NCBI RefSeq assembly: GCF_029892445.1
Contig: NZ_JARXVJ010000001.1
Location: 3,968,001-4,032,000, forward strand
Direction of reading: 5' to 3'
Origin: Chryseobacterium sp. H1D6B
Lineage (GTDB): Bacteria > Bacteroidota > Bacteroidia > Flavobacteriales > Weeksellaceae
DNA: 64,000 bases
A model generated the notes under the pieces. It had not been told where the DNA came from. It was given only the letters and a program-made list of their open reading frames with translations, and ran no database searches. The position numbers were made by a program, and so were the translations under genes. Numbering within the stretch: position 1 is the first letter of the stretch; every line of letters begins with the position of its first letter. Positions 1-8,909 of this stretch are shown piece by piece.

Positions 1-328
1 TTACCATAGTGTATAATTCTGGAATTTCTTCTGGAAAATCCTGTAAATCAGCATCCATCGTAATGATCACATCTCCATGCGCTCTTTCAAAAGCCGCGTG
101 TAAAGCCTGTGATTTTCCGTAGTTTCTGGAAAATTTAATCCCATGAATCTGCGGGTGCTGTACTTTTAAGTTTTCGATAATATTCCACGACAAATCCGTA
201 CTTCCATCATCTACAAACCAAATTTCATAGGATAAACTATGCGCTGTACATACGTTATCAATTCTTGAAAAAAGCTCTTCCAGAGAGTCCTCTTCGTTCA
301 GCAGCGGAATAATTATAGATAAATTCAT
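1..328 (-). CDS. Glycosyltransferase family 2 (3' end outside window)
   Basis: This is the N-terminal 109 residues of a GT-A fold, DPM1/DPG-synthase-like glycosyltransferase. Visible are the opening MNLSIIIPLLNEEDSLEELF, the nucleotide-binding FVDDGSTD stretch and the metal-binding region MDADLQDFPE. Such enzymes move a sugar from a nucleotide sugar to a lipid carrier or glycan at the cytoplasmic face of the inner membrane. The ATG at 328 lies 21 bp from the stop of the DUF4199 gene upstream, so the two are probably co-transcribed. The C-terminal part, which would show membrane anchors, is missing, so the acceptor cannot be inferred. Confidence 0.85.
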   Translation of the reverse strand, partial: MNLSIIIPLLNEEDSLEELFSRIDNVCTAHSLSYEIWFVDDGSTDLSWNIIENLKVQHPQIHGIKFSRNYGKSQALHAAFERAHGDVIITMDADLQDFPEEIPELYTMV

Positions 329-349
329 TTAAAATCTGATAATAAAAAA

Positions 350-928
350 TTATTGGTGGATTGTTTTTGTTCTGAAAAACGCCCCGAAAAACAGTGACAA
401 AACTACGTAAAATATAAGAATTGCCGCAAAATAACCTGAAAAATGACTCGCTGTAAGCATATCTTTTCCTTTTACAGCTGCGGGAGAAAAACTTACCTGT
501 CTTTCTTTGTATTTCTGATTTAATTCATCGATGTCTTTTTGATGTTTTAAGATCTTCCTTGCTGAAAGATATTCTTTGTCTAATTCTGATTTTTGTCTTT
601 GAACATATTGATAATTCAAGAGTTTTTTCGCATCTGTATCTACATAATTTAGAAATGCAAAAATACCGCATATTGAAAGCAGCCCTCCAATGAACATCGG
701 CATAAAAGCTCTTTTAAAAGCTTGTCTAAATCCCATCTGATGGTTATTCCAATATGATTTTACCGACCAGAATGCTGTTCCGGCATACAGGACAGGAAGG
801 ACAAACGCATTGACTTTCAGCGTAGTATCAAAATAGTTAATTCCTGAGAAGAAGTAATATACTATGAAAAATGTGATCATAGTAGCAATAAAAAGTATAA
901 TTCCTAGTGTTGTTGGACTTTTCGCCAT
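350..928 (-). CDS. DUF4199 domain-containing membrane protein
   Basis: A 192-residue membrane protein with about four hydrophobic segments: near residues 8-27, 38-57, 78-95, and a last one at about 163-186. A charged, helical stretch rich in K, E and Q lies at about 100-150. The layout and sequence fit the DUF4199 family, common in Bacteroidota and of unknown function. It is directly upstream of the glycosyltransferase with 21 bp between them, which suggests a link to envelope glycan or lipid assembly. That link is inference only. The start is the ATG at 928. Confidence 0.75.
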   Translation of the reverse strand: MAKSPTTLGIILFIATMITFFIVYYFFSGINYFDTTLKVNAFVLPVLYAGTAFWSVKSYWNNHQMGFRQAFKRAFMPMFIGGLLSICGIFAFLNYVDTDAKKLLNYQYVQRQKSELDKEYLSARKILKHQKDIDELNQKYKERQVSFSPAAVKGKDMLTASHFSGYFAAILIFYVVLSLFFGAFFRTKTIHQ

Positions 929-1049
929 ATTATTATTTTTTGAAAAATTTTTGAAAAAATATTGTGCTAGATTTCAATGTTTTAGCTTTAGCAAAGCATT
1001 TTTCCGGCTATTTTTCTTTAATCTTATTTTTTAGTTTACAATTAATTCC

Positions 1050-1057
1050 TATCTTTG
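1050..1057 (+). promoter_or_regulatory. Promoter -7 box of SRP RNA
   Basis: TATCTTTG matches the Bacteroidota TAnnTTTG box exactly, and the expected start coincides with the 5' stem of the RNA. Confidence 0.7.
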
Positions 1058-1060
1058 CAC

Positions 1061-1155
1061 CGGCAAGTCCTACACAACCAGCTCCTGAGAATCCTCCAGG
1101 GTGGGAACACAGCAAAGGTAATTGGTCGTAGCGGTGTGATGTAGGTAGCTTGCCA
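1061..1155 (+). ncRNA. ffs: Signal recognition particle RNA, small bacterial type
   Basis: The core has the SRP RNA hallmark: GGGTGGGAACACAGCAAAGG at 1099-1118, matching the conserved GGAA...AGCA symmetric/asymmetric loop region that Ffh binds. The outer ends pair as GGCAAG (1062-1067) with CTTGCC (1149-1154), followed by CCTACAC with GTGATGTAGG. A T-rich tract follows at 1156. A TATCTTTG promoter box at 1050-1057 puts the transcription start near 1062-1065, at the base of the stem. The RNA is read opposite to both neighbouring protein genes. The protein partner, ffh, is also in this window near 56 kb. Confidence 0.88.
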
Positions 1156-1173
1156 TTTTTTATTTCTTTTATT

Positions 1174-1860
1174 CTAAAATTCAAACTCCTCTCCCAACTT
1201 CGGTAAAACAAGCTCTACATTTTTATCACTAAAATGTTTCAATGCAGTTTCATGATTGATCTCAATCGCAGGGAAAGTATCAAAGTGACATCCAATAACT
1301 TTCGGAGTTTTCAATAATTCTGCAGCAGCAAAAGCAACTTTTCTTGGACACATGGTATAGTGGCTTCCGATCGGTAAGATGGAAAGATCAAGATTTCCGT
1401 ACAATCTCGGGAATAACTCCATATCAGCCATTACTCCTGTATCACCCGCTAAATAGATATTTCTGCCTTCAGGAAGCCTGAAGATATATCCTACAGGAAC
1501 GCCCCCATAGCTCCCATCCGGGAAAGAACTCGTATGATGAGCCGGTACCATGGAAATTTTAAGATCATCGATTTTTGCCGACCCTCCTAAGTTCACATCA
1601 TCTTTATTTTTCGCAGTTTTAAAATAAGCACATACTTCCGGAACTCCGATAACTGTTGCATCCGGATGATATTCTAAAACTTCTGTCACATCAGCAATAT
1701 GGTCGCCATGCGCATGAGTCAATAAGATATAATCGATTTTTTGAGCACTGATATCAAATCCTGACTCAGCTTTTTTGTAGTTGTAAAACGGATCGCTCAA
1801 GATCGTTTTGTCTTTATACGTGAACAAAAAACAGTTTTGTCCTAAGAATTGTATTTTCAT
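1174..1860 (-). CDS. Metal-dependent hydrolase, metallo-beta-lactamase fold (UPF0173/YtkL-like)
   Basis: A 228-residue cytoplasmic protein with the metallo-beta-lactamase signature THAHGDH (H49, H51, D53, H54), the second-shell motif YLAGDTGV near residue 138, and a C-terminal GCHFDTFP metal-ligand motif. The length and order of motifs fit the UPF0173/YtkL-type metal-dependent hydrolases, whose substrates are unknown. It is the last gene of a series menB-menA-SRPBCC-hydrolase, but the 124-bp gap upstream leaves room for its own promoter. Its reading frame begins at an ATG at 1860. Confidence 0.85.
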   Translation of the reverse strand: MKIQFLGQNCFLFTYKDKTILSDPFYNYKKAESGFDISAQKIDYILLTHAHGDHIADVTEVLEYHPDATVIGVPEVCAYFKTAKNKDDVNLGGSAKIDDLKISMVPAHHTSSFPDGSYGGVPVGYIFRLPEGRNIYLAGDTGVMADMELFPRLYGNLDLSILPIGSHYTMCPRKVAFAAAELLKTPKVIGCHFDTFPAIEINHETALKHFSDKNVELVLPKLGEEFEF

Positions 1861-1984
1861 TTCTAATTTATTTTTTAATTAATACCTTTTTTTAATCTTA
1901 ATTATGATTTCAGCCTTTAAGGCAAGACTTTTTGATACCACCAATTTCAGATCGAAAGGTGTTGGATTCAGTAGAAATCAAAGA

Positions 1985-2431
1985 TTATTTTTGTGGAAAT
2001 TTATCTTCGATCAGGTTTAATTTAATTCCATGCTCCAGATAGGCTTTACAACCGTCTAAAACCGTCGTAAAACCGCCTGTATTATCATTGATGATTTTCA
2101 GGAGCTCTTCTCCTGTCTGGGCAAACCCATAGCTTTTAATCACTACAAAAGTTCCTTTTTCCATTTCTTTGAACTCATACTCTACATGAGTGGAAGGGTT
2201 CCCCCATTCTGTCTTTATCAGCTGGTTTGGAATAATCTGCTTAACGCTAACTTCTGATTTTACGCCGTACATTTCCCATTCCCAAGTAACCGTTTTTCCT
2301 TCTTCTAATTTTCCGGTAGATTTTGTAAACCAGAACTGAGTAGTCAATTCAGGATCAATAAATGCTTCAAAAACTTTTTCAACAGGTTTTCTGATAAGCA
2401 TTTGAGCTTCAACGTAGATATTAGAACTCAT
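1985..2431 (-). CDS. SRPBCC (START/AHSA1-like) domain protein
   Basis: A 148-residue single-domain protein of the SRPBCC superfamily. It opens with YVEAQMLIRKPVEKVFEAFI, followed by TQFWFTKSTGKLEEGKTVTWEW, which is the usual AHSA1/polyketide-cyclase-like pattern of a hydrophobic-pocket helix-grip fold. These proteins bind hydrophobic ligands or act as Hsp90-activator-like accessory proteins; the ligand is unknown here. The start lies 12 bp after the menA stop, so the two genes are almost surely in one transcript. Confidence 0.8.
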   Translation of the reverse strand: MSSNIYVEAQMLIRKPVEKVFEAFIDPELTTQFWFTKSTGKLEEGKTVTWEWEMYGVKSEVSVKQIIPNQLIKTEWGNPSTHVEYEFKEMEKGTFVVIKSYGFAQTGEELLKIINDNTGGFTTVLDGCKAYLEHGIKLNLIEDKFPQK

Positions 2432-2443
2432 GACTGCAATTAT

Positions 2444-3373
2444 TTAGTGAAAAAAATTAAGTCCTACAGCTGTTAAAACCGCCATAGTAAAAGTCAGAAT
2501 TCCTACCTGCTTCAAGAAAGGATCTAATTCTCTAGGCTCTTTTACAGTCATTATCTTTCTTCTTAATTTAGCAAACGGAATCAGCAGGATCATTACGATA
2601 AACACATAATAATTTTGAGTCTGAATAAATCCATTTAACCCTAGAAAAACAAGAATTAAAACAAGCGGAAGCTGTAACAGAACCATTTGATAAAGCATCG
2701 CATTTTTAAAGCCTAATTTTAAAGCCAGCGTATGTTTTCCTGTGTGTCTGTCACTTTCAATATCTCTCATATTGTTAAGATTAAGAACTGCCATACTCAT
2801 CATTCCTACCGCCGTTCCCGGAAGCAGCATATCCCAGCTGAAAGTTTTGGTGAATAAAAAATAACTCCCGCATACAGAAACCAATCCAAAGAATATGAAT
2901 ACGAAAAGGTCTCCCAATCCCATATACCCATAAGGTTTTTTACCTATTGTATAGCCGATAGCTGCTAAAATACTTGCTATTCCTAATCCTATAAAAAGAT
3001 AGAACTCCTTCATGTAATGAGGGATGAAAGCAACATATAATAAAGCAACAGTTGCAATGAAAGAAAGTGCTGCAAGCAGTATTACTGCATTCTTCATCTG
3101 CTTAGCCGTAATTCTTCCTGAAGCTACCGCTCTTGCTTCTGCCTCACTGCTTCTTTTAGCATCAGTTCCTTTTACTCCATCGCCGTAATCATTAGCATAG
3201 TTTGATAAAACCTGATACAGCAGCGTCACTAAAAGTGCTAAAGCAAAGATCTTCCAGTCCCAGACTCCTCCTTCGCCATAAAGCCTCCATTTTGCAATGA
3301 ACGCTCCCATTATAATCCCGCTTAAAGAAAGCGGCAGTGTTCTCAGCCTTGCGGCTTTTATCCAGTCTCCCAT
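2444..3373 (-). CDS. menA: 1,4-dihydroxy-2-naphthoate polyprenyltransferase
   Basis: An integral membrane UbiA-superfamily prenyltransferase of 309 residues. It attaches the polyprenyl tail to 1,4-dihydroxy-2-naphthoate in menaquinone synthesis. The first aspartate-rich motif NDYGDGVKGTD is at residues 61-71; the second, NNMRDIESDRHTGKHTLALK, is near residue 200. About eight to nine membrane helices are visible. I use the ATG at 3373 (MGDWIKAARLRTLPLS), typical of MenA N-termini; a longer frame exists only with a TTG at 3391. It follows menB by 70 bp on the same strand. Confidence 0.93.
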   Translation of the reverse strand: MGDWIKAARLRTLPLSLSGIIMGAFIAKWRLYGEGGVWDWKIFALALLVTLLYQVLSNYANDYGDGVKGTDAKRSSEAEARAVASGRITAKQMKNAVILLAALSFIATVALLYVAFIPHYMKEFYLFIGLGIASILAAIGYTIGKKPYGYMGLGDLFVFIFFGLVSVCGSYFLFTKTFSWDMLLPGTAVGMMSMAVLNLNNMRDIESDRHTGKHTLALKLGFKNAMLYQMVLLQLPLVLILVFLGLNGFIQTQNYYVFIVMILLIPFAKLRRKIMTVKEPRELDPFLKQVGILTFTMAVLTAVGLNFFH

Positions 3374-3443
3374 AATATAAGTAATAAGCAATCGATCATA
3401 AGTAATGCAGAAACTGCTGGTTACTTACTGTTGACCACTGATG

Positions 3444-4280
3444 TTAAGATATCCATTTATTTTCTCCGAAATCCGGCTTTCTTTTTTCCAGGAATGCATT
3501 TCTTCCTTCTTTCGCTTCTTCTGTCATATAAGCAAGACGGGTAGCTTCTCCTGCAAAAACCTGCTGTCCTACCATTCCATCATCTGTTAAATTCATTGCA
3601 AATTTCAGCATTCTGATAGAGGTTGGGGATTTAGCAAGAATTTCCTGTGCCCATTCGTAGGCTGTATCTTCTAATTCAGCATGAGGGATCACAGCATTGA
3701 CCATTCCCATTTCTAAAGCTTCCTGCGCTGAGTAGTTTCTTCCTAAAAAGAAAATCTCACGGGCTTTTTTCTGGCCTACCATTTTTGCTAAATATGCTGA
3801 ACCGTAACCACCGTCAAAACTTGTAACATCAGCATCGGTCTGTTTGAAAATTGCGTGTTCTTTACTGGCTAAAGTAAGATCACAAACAACATGAAGGGAA
3901 TGACCGCCTCCAACTGCCCATCCCGGAACAACAGCAATTACAACTTTGGGCATGAAACGTATAAGACGCTGCACTTCTAAAATATTTAAACGATGTCTTC
4001 CATCTTCCCCTACATATCCCTGGTGTCCTCTAGCTTTTTGGTCGCCTCCGCTGCAGAATGCCCAGCCTCCGTCTTTAGGACTCGGCCCCTCTCCTGTAAG
4101 CAGTACAACACCTATTGAAGAATCTTCAGAAGCATCATAAAAAGCATCATATAATTCTGAAGTAGTTTTAGGCCTGAAAGCATTTCGAAGTTCTGGTCTG
4201 TTGAATGCAATTCTTGCAACACCATTACATTTTTTATAGGTTATATCTTCGTATTCTTTGACGGTTTTCCACTCGATCAT
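3444..4280 (-). CDS. menB: 1,4-dihydroxy-2-naphthoyl-CoA synthase
   Basis: A 278-residue crotonase-fold enzyme that closes the second ring of menaquinone by converting o-succinylbenzoyl-CoA to dihydroxynaphthoyl-CoA. Typical MenB motifs are present: FNRPELRNAFRPKT, the oxyanion-hole region FCSGGDQKARGHQGY, VPGWAVGGGHSLHVVCDL and TSFDGGYGSAYLA, ending KRKPDF. A TAnnTTTG box lies 17 bp upstream of the ATG at 4280, so menB appears to head the menB-menA transcript. The other men genes are not in the window. Confidence 0.95.
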   Translation of the reverse strand: MIEWKTVKEYEDITYKKCNGVARIAFNRPELRNAFRPKTTSELYDAFYDASEDSSIGVVLLTGEGPSPKDGGWAFCSGGDQKARGHQGYVGEDGRHRLNILEVQRLIRFMPKVVIAVVPGWAVGGGHSLHVVCDLTLASKEHAIFKQTDADVTSFDGGYGSAYLAKMVGQKKAREIFFLGRNYSAQEALEMGMVNAVIPHAELEDTAYEWAQEILAKSPTSIRMLKFAMNLTDDGMVGQQVFAGEATRLAYMTEEAKEGRNAFLEKRKPDFGENKWIS

Positions 4281-4297
4281 TTCGTAAAAATTTTTCT

Positions 4298-4305
4298 CAA
4301 AGATA
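4298..4305 (-). promoter_or_regulatory. Promoter -7 box of menB
   Basis: TATCTTTG on the minus strand, a perfect TAnnTTTG match 17 bp before the menB ATG. Confidence 0.5.
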
Positions 4306-4589
4306 CGGAATTACAGAGAATTTTTGAAGTGAAATTTCAGGATAAAATTCTAAAAAATCATTGAATTTTTAGAATAGGTAAAGTGTTTGTTTTACCTTTT
4401 TATTTTAACTGCAAAGTCACAAAAGATTAACACATTAGTTATTTAAGTTCATCATAAACTGCATACAAAAACACATAGGTTTTTAAAAATTTTTGATTTT
4501 TATTATTTTACCGGTTTTTGTTTAAAACAAATAGTTTTGTGTCTTTTATGATTAAATTTTTAATTAGTTTAAACACGCTTAATACAAAA

Positions 4590-4617
4590 AAAACCGGAAC
4601 AAATTTGTTCCGGTTTT
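4590..4617 (-). terminator. Hairpin terminator after the TPR gene
   Basis: A perfect 28-nt palindrome (arms AAAACCGGAACAAA/TTTGTTCCGGTTTT) with flanking A-run on the plus strand, giving a T-run on the minus strand, 26 bp after the stop at 4643. Confidence 0.85.
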
Positions 4618-4642
4618 ATATATAATTCTAGTGAGAAATATA

Positions 4643-5671
4643 TTATTTAGCTTTTGCCTGAAGTTCAGCTTCTTTAGCTTTCATTTCAGTCATTTTTGCT
4701 TGATTTTTGGTAATTCCATAGATATCCTTCAGTGTTGAAACTGCTTCAAGACTGTTAGGCATAGCCTGATACCATTTTTCAGCATACGGCAAAGCCTTAT
4801 TGAATTTTTCTCTTCTTGCTTCTATCAGCTTTGTAGCTTCATCAGGCTTAGTTTTTCTAAGTGCATTGATGTCGCTTACCGCTTTATCATCATCTCCAAT
4901 TACAGCAAATACTAAATTCTGATACGCATTGGCAAAGTCAGGTTTAATTTCTATTGCTTTTTTGAATGAAGCTTCTGCATCAGCTGCTGTTGCAGGGTTT
5001 TTAGCCTGAAGAACTCCTAAGTTATACCAGCTTGTAGCATCATTAGGGTTCTTAGCTAATTGTTCTTTCAAATTAGCAAGGAATTTGTCAGTATTTCCTG
5101 ATTGATAAAATGCAGTGCCTTGGAAATCTTTTAATTTAGCATTATTAGGAAATTTAGCCAGTCCTTTTTCAATAACGGCTAACGCTTCGTCATTCTTTTT
5201 AGCATTCAAGAGTAGTGTAGATAAAGTTTCATACAAATCAACTTCTACACTTGGAGTCTGTGCTGTTTTGAAATCTACAAAATCAGTACTCTTTTTCATA
5301 AGCTCCCAAGTAGCTTTATCAAGAGTTTTCACTTCTCCAGATTTTTTTTCTTTGGCAGTATAAGTTGTCTGAACACCAGTATACCCAGAATTAATTAATT
5401 CAGTGTAAATTTTAATAGCCTCATCACTATTATTAGCTAAAGCATAATTAAGCCCAGCATAATACATGTACACTTTATCTTCGTGTCCATTGGTTTTCAA
5501 TAAGTTATAAACTTCTAAAAATTTAGGAGCTGCAATAGTATAATTCTTAGCATTATACGCATCCATAGCTGCTTTATTAGCACTTTGTAGCTTAGCATTT
5601 AGATCTTGTTCCTTCTGTCCAAAAACAAAAGCTGATGAAATGATTGCTATACTTAAAATTAGCTTTTTCAT
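4643..5671 (-). CDS. Secreted tetratricopeptide-repeat protein
   Basis: A 342-residue protein with a signal peptide (MKKLILSIAIISSAFVFGQ, cleavage near residue 18). It is then mostly helical TPR-like repeats, for example YYAGLNYALANNSDEAIKIY, and a clear TPR at about 205-245 (NPNDATSWYNLGVLQAKNP, then AEASFKKAIEIKPDFANAYQ). It is probably a periplasmic protein-protein scaffold; no enzyme motif is seen. It starts 27 bp after the gyrA stop on the same strand and could be co-transcribed with gyrA. The function is not known. Confidence 0.8.
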   Translation of the reverse strand: MKKLILSIAIISSAFVFGQKEQDLNAKLQSANKAAMDAYNAKNYTIAAPKFLEVYNLLKTNGHEDKVYMYYAGLNYALANNSDEAIKIYTELINSGYTGVQTTYTAKEKKSGEVKTLDKATWELMKKSTDFVDFKTAQTPSVEVDLYETLSTLLLNAKKNDEALAVIEKGLAKFPNNAKLKDFQGTAFYQSGNTDKFLANLKEQLAKNPNDATSWYNLGVLQAKNPATAADAEASFKKAIEIKPDFANAYQNLVFAVIGDDDKAVSDINALRKTKPDEATKLIEARREKFNKALPYAEKWYQAMPNSLEAVSTLKDIYGITKNQAKMTEMKAKEAELQAKAK

Positions 5672-5698
5672 AATCTATTTATATTTATTGTACAATTT

Positions 5699-8287
5699 TT
5701 ATTCTTCAGAATCAGAATTTCCGGTTTCCTCTGCAGAAGTTTCATTTTCTACTTGAGGAGCCTCATTATCGAGTTCCGGATTGTTATTGTCAACAGTTTC
5801 AGCACCTCCTTCTATTTCCTCAACTTCTTCTACATCTTTATCCATTTCTACTTTTGCAATGGCTGCAATTTCGTCATTTTTCTTAAGGTTAATCATTTTT
5901 ACACCCTGAGTATTTCTACCCATCACTCTCATCTCATCCATATTCATTCTGATCGCAACACCTGATTTATTAATAATCATTAATCCATCTTCGTCTGTTA
6001 CATTCTGAATCGCGATAAGATTTCCAGTTTTTTCCGTAATATTTAAGGTGATTACTCCTTTTCCTCCTCTGTTGGTAATTCTGTAGTCTTCTACTGCAGT
6101 TCTCTTTCCGTATCCTTTTTCAGAAACTACTAAAACTGTTTCATTGTCTACATCGTTCACAACAATCATACCAATAACCTCATCATTATCTTCCATCGTG
6201 ATACCGCGCACACCGATAGAACCCCTGCCTACTTCTCTTACTTTTTCTTCTGGGAAACGGATACATTTTCCATTTTTAGTAGCGATCATAATCTGAGAAG
6301 TACCATTCGTAAGCCAAGCGCCTAATAACTGGTCATTATCTCTAATTTCAATGGCGTTGATACCATTTACTCTTGGTCTAGAATAAGCCTCCAGAGAAGT
6401 TTTTTTGATGGTACCATTTTTAGTAATCATCACTACGCTCATTTGGTTGATATATTCAGTATCTTTCAGATCATTGGTTCTGATATAAGCCTTGATCTTA
6501 TCATCCGGTTCAATATTAATAAGGTTTTGAACTGCTCTTCCTTTAGCTGTTTTAGAACCTTCAGGAATTTCAAATACTCTCAGCCAGTAACATTTCCCTT
6601 TTTCTGTAAAGAACAGCATATACTGGTGGTTGGTTGCAGAAACAATATACTCTAAGAAATCTTCATCTCTAGTAGTTGCTGCTCTGTTTCCTACCCCTCC
6701 TCTGCTCTGAATTTTATATTCTGAAAGTGACGTTCTTTTTACATATCCTGCATGAGAAATAGTAAGAACTACAGAATCATTCGGAATAATATCTTCAATA
6801 GACATTTCTCCTCCTGAATAATCTATTTCAGTTCTTCTTTCGTCACCGTATTTTTCTTTTACTTCTGCTAATTCTTCTTTGATGATGTCATATCTTCTGC
6901 TTTCGTTGGCTAAGATATCTTCCAAGTTGCTGATTTCTTTCATGATCGCATCATACTCATCACGGATCTTATCAAGCTCCATCCCTGTAAGACGGGCCAA
7001 ACGAAGATCTAGAATAGCCTGAGCCTGAATTTCAGAAAGATCAAACTCTTGAATAATCCCTTCTTTTGCCTGTTGCGGCGTAGAGCTGTGACGGATAATT
7101 GCAATCGCTTTATCTAGAGAATCCTGGGTGCCGATCACCTTCATGAAACCTTCTAAGATATGAGCTCTTTCTTTTGCTTTTTTAAGCTCATACTGCGTTC
7201 TTCTGATGATCACTTCATGTCTGTGATCTACGAAGTGGTGAATAATATCTTTTAGGTTTAACTGCTCTGGTCTTCCATGCACCAATGCAATATTGTTGAC
7301 ACTGAAAGAAGTCTGAAGCGACGTGTATTTATATAACATGTTGAGAACAACATTCGGAATAGCATCGTTTTTCAATTCGTAAACGATACGAAGACCTTTT
7401 CTGTCGGACTCATCTCTTATTTCGTAAATTCCAGGAATTTTATCATCTTTTACAAGCTCAGCTGTTCTTGCGATCATTTCAGCTTTGTTTACCTGATAAG
7501 GAATTTCTGTAACAATAATTGCGTTTCTGTTCCCTATTTCCTCAAAACTAACTTTTGCTCTTAGGACAACTCTTCCTCTTCCTGTATGGAAAGCATCTCT
7601 TACCCCGTCATATCCATAAATAATACCTCCTGTTGGAAAATCCGGAGCAATGATATGCTGCATCAATTCATCAATGGTAATGTCTTTATTGTCTATGTAC
7701 GCAGCAATAGCATCTACCGCTTCTGATAAATTATGAGGCGCCATATTGGTTGCCATACCTACAGCAATACCAGAAGTTCCGTTTACTAGAAGATTTGGGA
7801 TTTTTGTAGGAAGGACAGTAGGTTCTGTCATACTGTCGTCAAAGTTATTCTGGAAATCTACTGTTTCTTTATCAAGATCAGACAGGATATCATCAGAGAT
7901 TTTCTTTAATCTAGCTTCGGTATAACGCATCGCCGCAGGCGGGTCACCGTCCATAGATCCAAAGTTACCCTGCCCGTCAACCTGAGGATAACGTAAGCTC
8001 CAAGGCTGAGCCATTCTCACCATTGCGTCGTATACAGAGGAGTCTCCGTGCGGGTGGTATTTACCTAAAACATCTCCAACAATTCTCGCAGATTTTAAAT
8101 ATTTTCTATTAGAAAAAACCCCTAATCCATACATACCATAAAGGACTCTTCTATGAACGGGTTTCAAGCCATCTCTTACGTCTGGTAATGCTCTAGAGAC
8201 AATTACAGACATCGAATAATCGATATAAGATGACTTCATTTCATCAACAATGTTGATAGGAATCAGTCTTTCTCCTTCTTTTTGCAT
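5699..8287 (-). CDS. gyrA: DNA gyrase subunit A
   Basis: The 862-residue breakage-reunion subunit of DNA gyrase, which with GyrB introduces negative supercoils. The catalytic Tyr is Y122 in [10 protein letters not shown]. The quinolone-resistance region reads [13 protein letters not shown], with S83 and D87 as in sensitive E. coli GyrA and numbering identical to E. coli. The C-terminal DNA-wrapping domain carries a GyrA box, NRGGKG. The last 45 or so residues are an acidic tail rich in E, D and N. The ATG at 8287 is used; a TTG two codons earlier is the only extension. It is divergent from the DUF4286 gene. Confidence 0.97.
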   Translation of the reverse strand: MQKEGERLIPINIVDEMKSSYIDYSMSVIVSRALPDVRDGLKPVHRRVLYGMYGLGVFSNRKYLKSARIVGDVLGKYHPHGDSSVYDAMVRMAQPWSLRYPQVDGQGNFGSMDGDPPAAMRYTEARLKKISDDILSDLDKETVDFQNNFDDSMTEPTVLPTKIPNLLVNGTSGIAVGMATNMAPHNLSEAVDAIAAYIDNKDITIDELMQHIIAPDFPTGGIIYGYDGVRDAFHTGRGRVVLRAKVSFEEIGNRNAIIVTEIPYQVNKAEMIARTAELVKDDKIPGIYEIRDESDRKGLRIVYELKNDAIPNVVLNMLYKYTSLQTSFSVNNIALVHGRPEQLNLKDIIHHFVDHRHEVIIRRTQYELKKAKERAHILEGFMKVIGTQDSLDKAIAIIRHSSTPQQAKEGIIQEFDLSEIQAQAILDLRLARLTGMELDKIRDEYDAIMKEISNLEDILANESRRYDIIKEELAEVKEKYGDERRTEIDYSGGEMSIEDIIPNDSVVLTISHAGYVKRTSLSEYKIQSRGGVGNRAATTRDEDFLEYIVSATNHQYMLFFTEKGKCYWLRVFEIPEGSKTAKGRAVQNLINIEPDDKIKAYIRTNDLKDTEYINQMSVVMITKNGTIKKTSLEAYSRPRVNGINAIEIRDNDQLLGAWLTNGTSQIMIATKNGKCIRFPEEKVREVGRGSIGVRGITMEDNDEVIGMIVVNDVDNETVLVVSEKGYGKRTAVEDYRITNRGGKGVITLNITEKTGNLIAIQNVTDEDGLMIINKSGVAIRMNMDEMRVMGRNTQGVKMINLKKNDEIAAIAKVEMDKDVEEVEEIEGGAETVDNNNPELDNEAPQVENETSAEETGNSDSEE

Positions 8288-8310
8288 AAACAAATTTTAT
8301 TATAATGATA

Positions 8311-8336
8311 TTCAGACCCTTAGCTGTATGTCTGAA
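8311..8336 (-). promoter_or_regulatory. Hairpin in the gyrA upstream region
   Basis: Arms TTCAGAC (8311-8317) and GTCTGAA (8330-8336), 24 bp before the gyrA start. It may be part of the mRNA leader or an operator. Only the inverted repeat is seen. Confidence 0.35.
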
Positions 8337-8435
8337 AATTATCTATTTCGGTTTTTTATTAACGTGCTAATTTACAAAAATTTTACCGATTTTTGCCCTA
8401 GAATTTATCCACAAAATCTTAAAAATTCTTAAAAT

Positions 8436-8750
8436 ATGAGCGTATTAAGTATAACTTTCCACTGCATGAAAGATAATATCGAAGAATGGGAAAATTATAT
8501 GGATGAGTCATTAGTTTTAATGGCTGAAAACCTGATCGATGTAGACAAATATATTCTTTCTGAAGTACACAGTGATTATATTGAAGACGGCAAGAATTAC
8601 AACCTTCTTTTGATCTTTGATAATGATGAGCTTCGGACCGATTTTATTGAGAGTGAATTGGTAAATATCGCAGAAATAATAGAGAAAAAGTTTGGAGAAA
8701 ACATTATGATTTTTAATACTTTTTTAAATCCGAAGAAGTCAAGATTTTAA
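8436..8750 (+). CDS. DUF4286 family protein
   Basis: A 104-residue soluble protein with no signal peptide. Sequence features such as MSVLSITFHCMKDNIEEWEN and a C-terminal FGENIMIFNTFLNP fit the DUF4286 family of small Bacteroidota proteins with a ferredoxin-like fold, function unknown. It is read divergently from gyrA with 148 bp between the starts, and a strong hairpin terminator follows at 8770-8788. The ATG at 8436 follows a gene-free AT-rich stretch. Confidence 0.75.
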   Translation: MSVLSITFHCMKDNIEEWENYMDESLVLMAENLIDVDKYILSEVHSDYIEDGKNYNLLLIFDNDELRTDFIESELVNIAEIIEKKFGENIMIFNTFLNPKKSRF

Positions 8751-8769
8751 ACCTGAATAAAAATGAAAA

Positions 8770-8788
8770 AGCCCTTTATACAAGGGCT
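8770..8788 (+). terminator. Hairpin terminator after the DUF4286 gene
   Basis: Arms AGCCCTT/AAGGGCT with a 5-nt loop, followed by CTTTTATTT, 19 bp after the stop. Confidence 0.85.
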
Positions 8789-8804
8789 TCTTTTATTTAA
8801 TAAA

Positions 8805-8909
8805 TTAAACTGTTTCTTTAATTTTCTGATCTTCAGTAAAAACTACTATTCTCTTATCAACTGAATGATCGAAAATAAAATACTTTTCTTTTCCCGCGGT
8901 TACCTTCCA
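8805..8909 (-). pseudogene. Out-of-frame C-terminal part of the proline-rich lipoprotein
   Basis: In a frame shifted relative to the lipoprotein above, 34 codons read from a Trp codon at 8907-8909 to a TAA at 8805. They include GKEKYFIFDHSVDKR followed by IVVFTEDQKIKETV. The composition is that of a real folded beta-rich domain, yet the frame has no start codon in a sensible place. The simplest reading is a single-base indel around 8900-8910 separating signal and Pro-rich linker from this domain. A sequencing error or a real mutation would look the same. Confidence 0.5.

Larger units (their letters stand above)
4281..4642. other. Intergenic region between menB and TPR gene
   Basis: This 362-bp AT-rich stretch holds the menB promoter, two hairpins (4347-4375 with 10-bp arms; 4376-4397 AGGTAAA/TTTACCT followed by T-rich sequence) and the TPR gene terminator at 4590-4617. 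I see no supported coding sequence. Confidence 0.6.

Noticed and set aside
1008..1211. Protein-coding frame over the SRP RNA (67 codons, minus strand)
   Set aside because: It overlaps a clear SRP RNA on the other strand and resembles no known protein.
4347..4397. Terminators for a plus-strand gene
   Set aside because: There are two hairpins but no plus-strand gene ends there, so they are listed only within the intergenic note.
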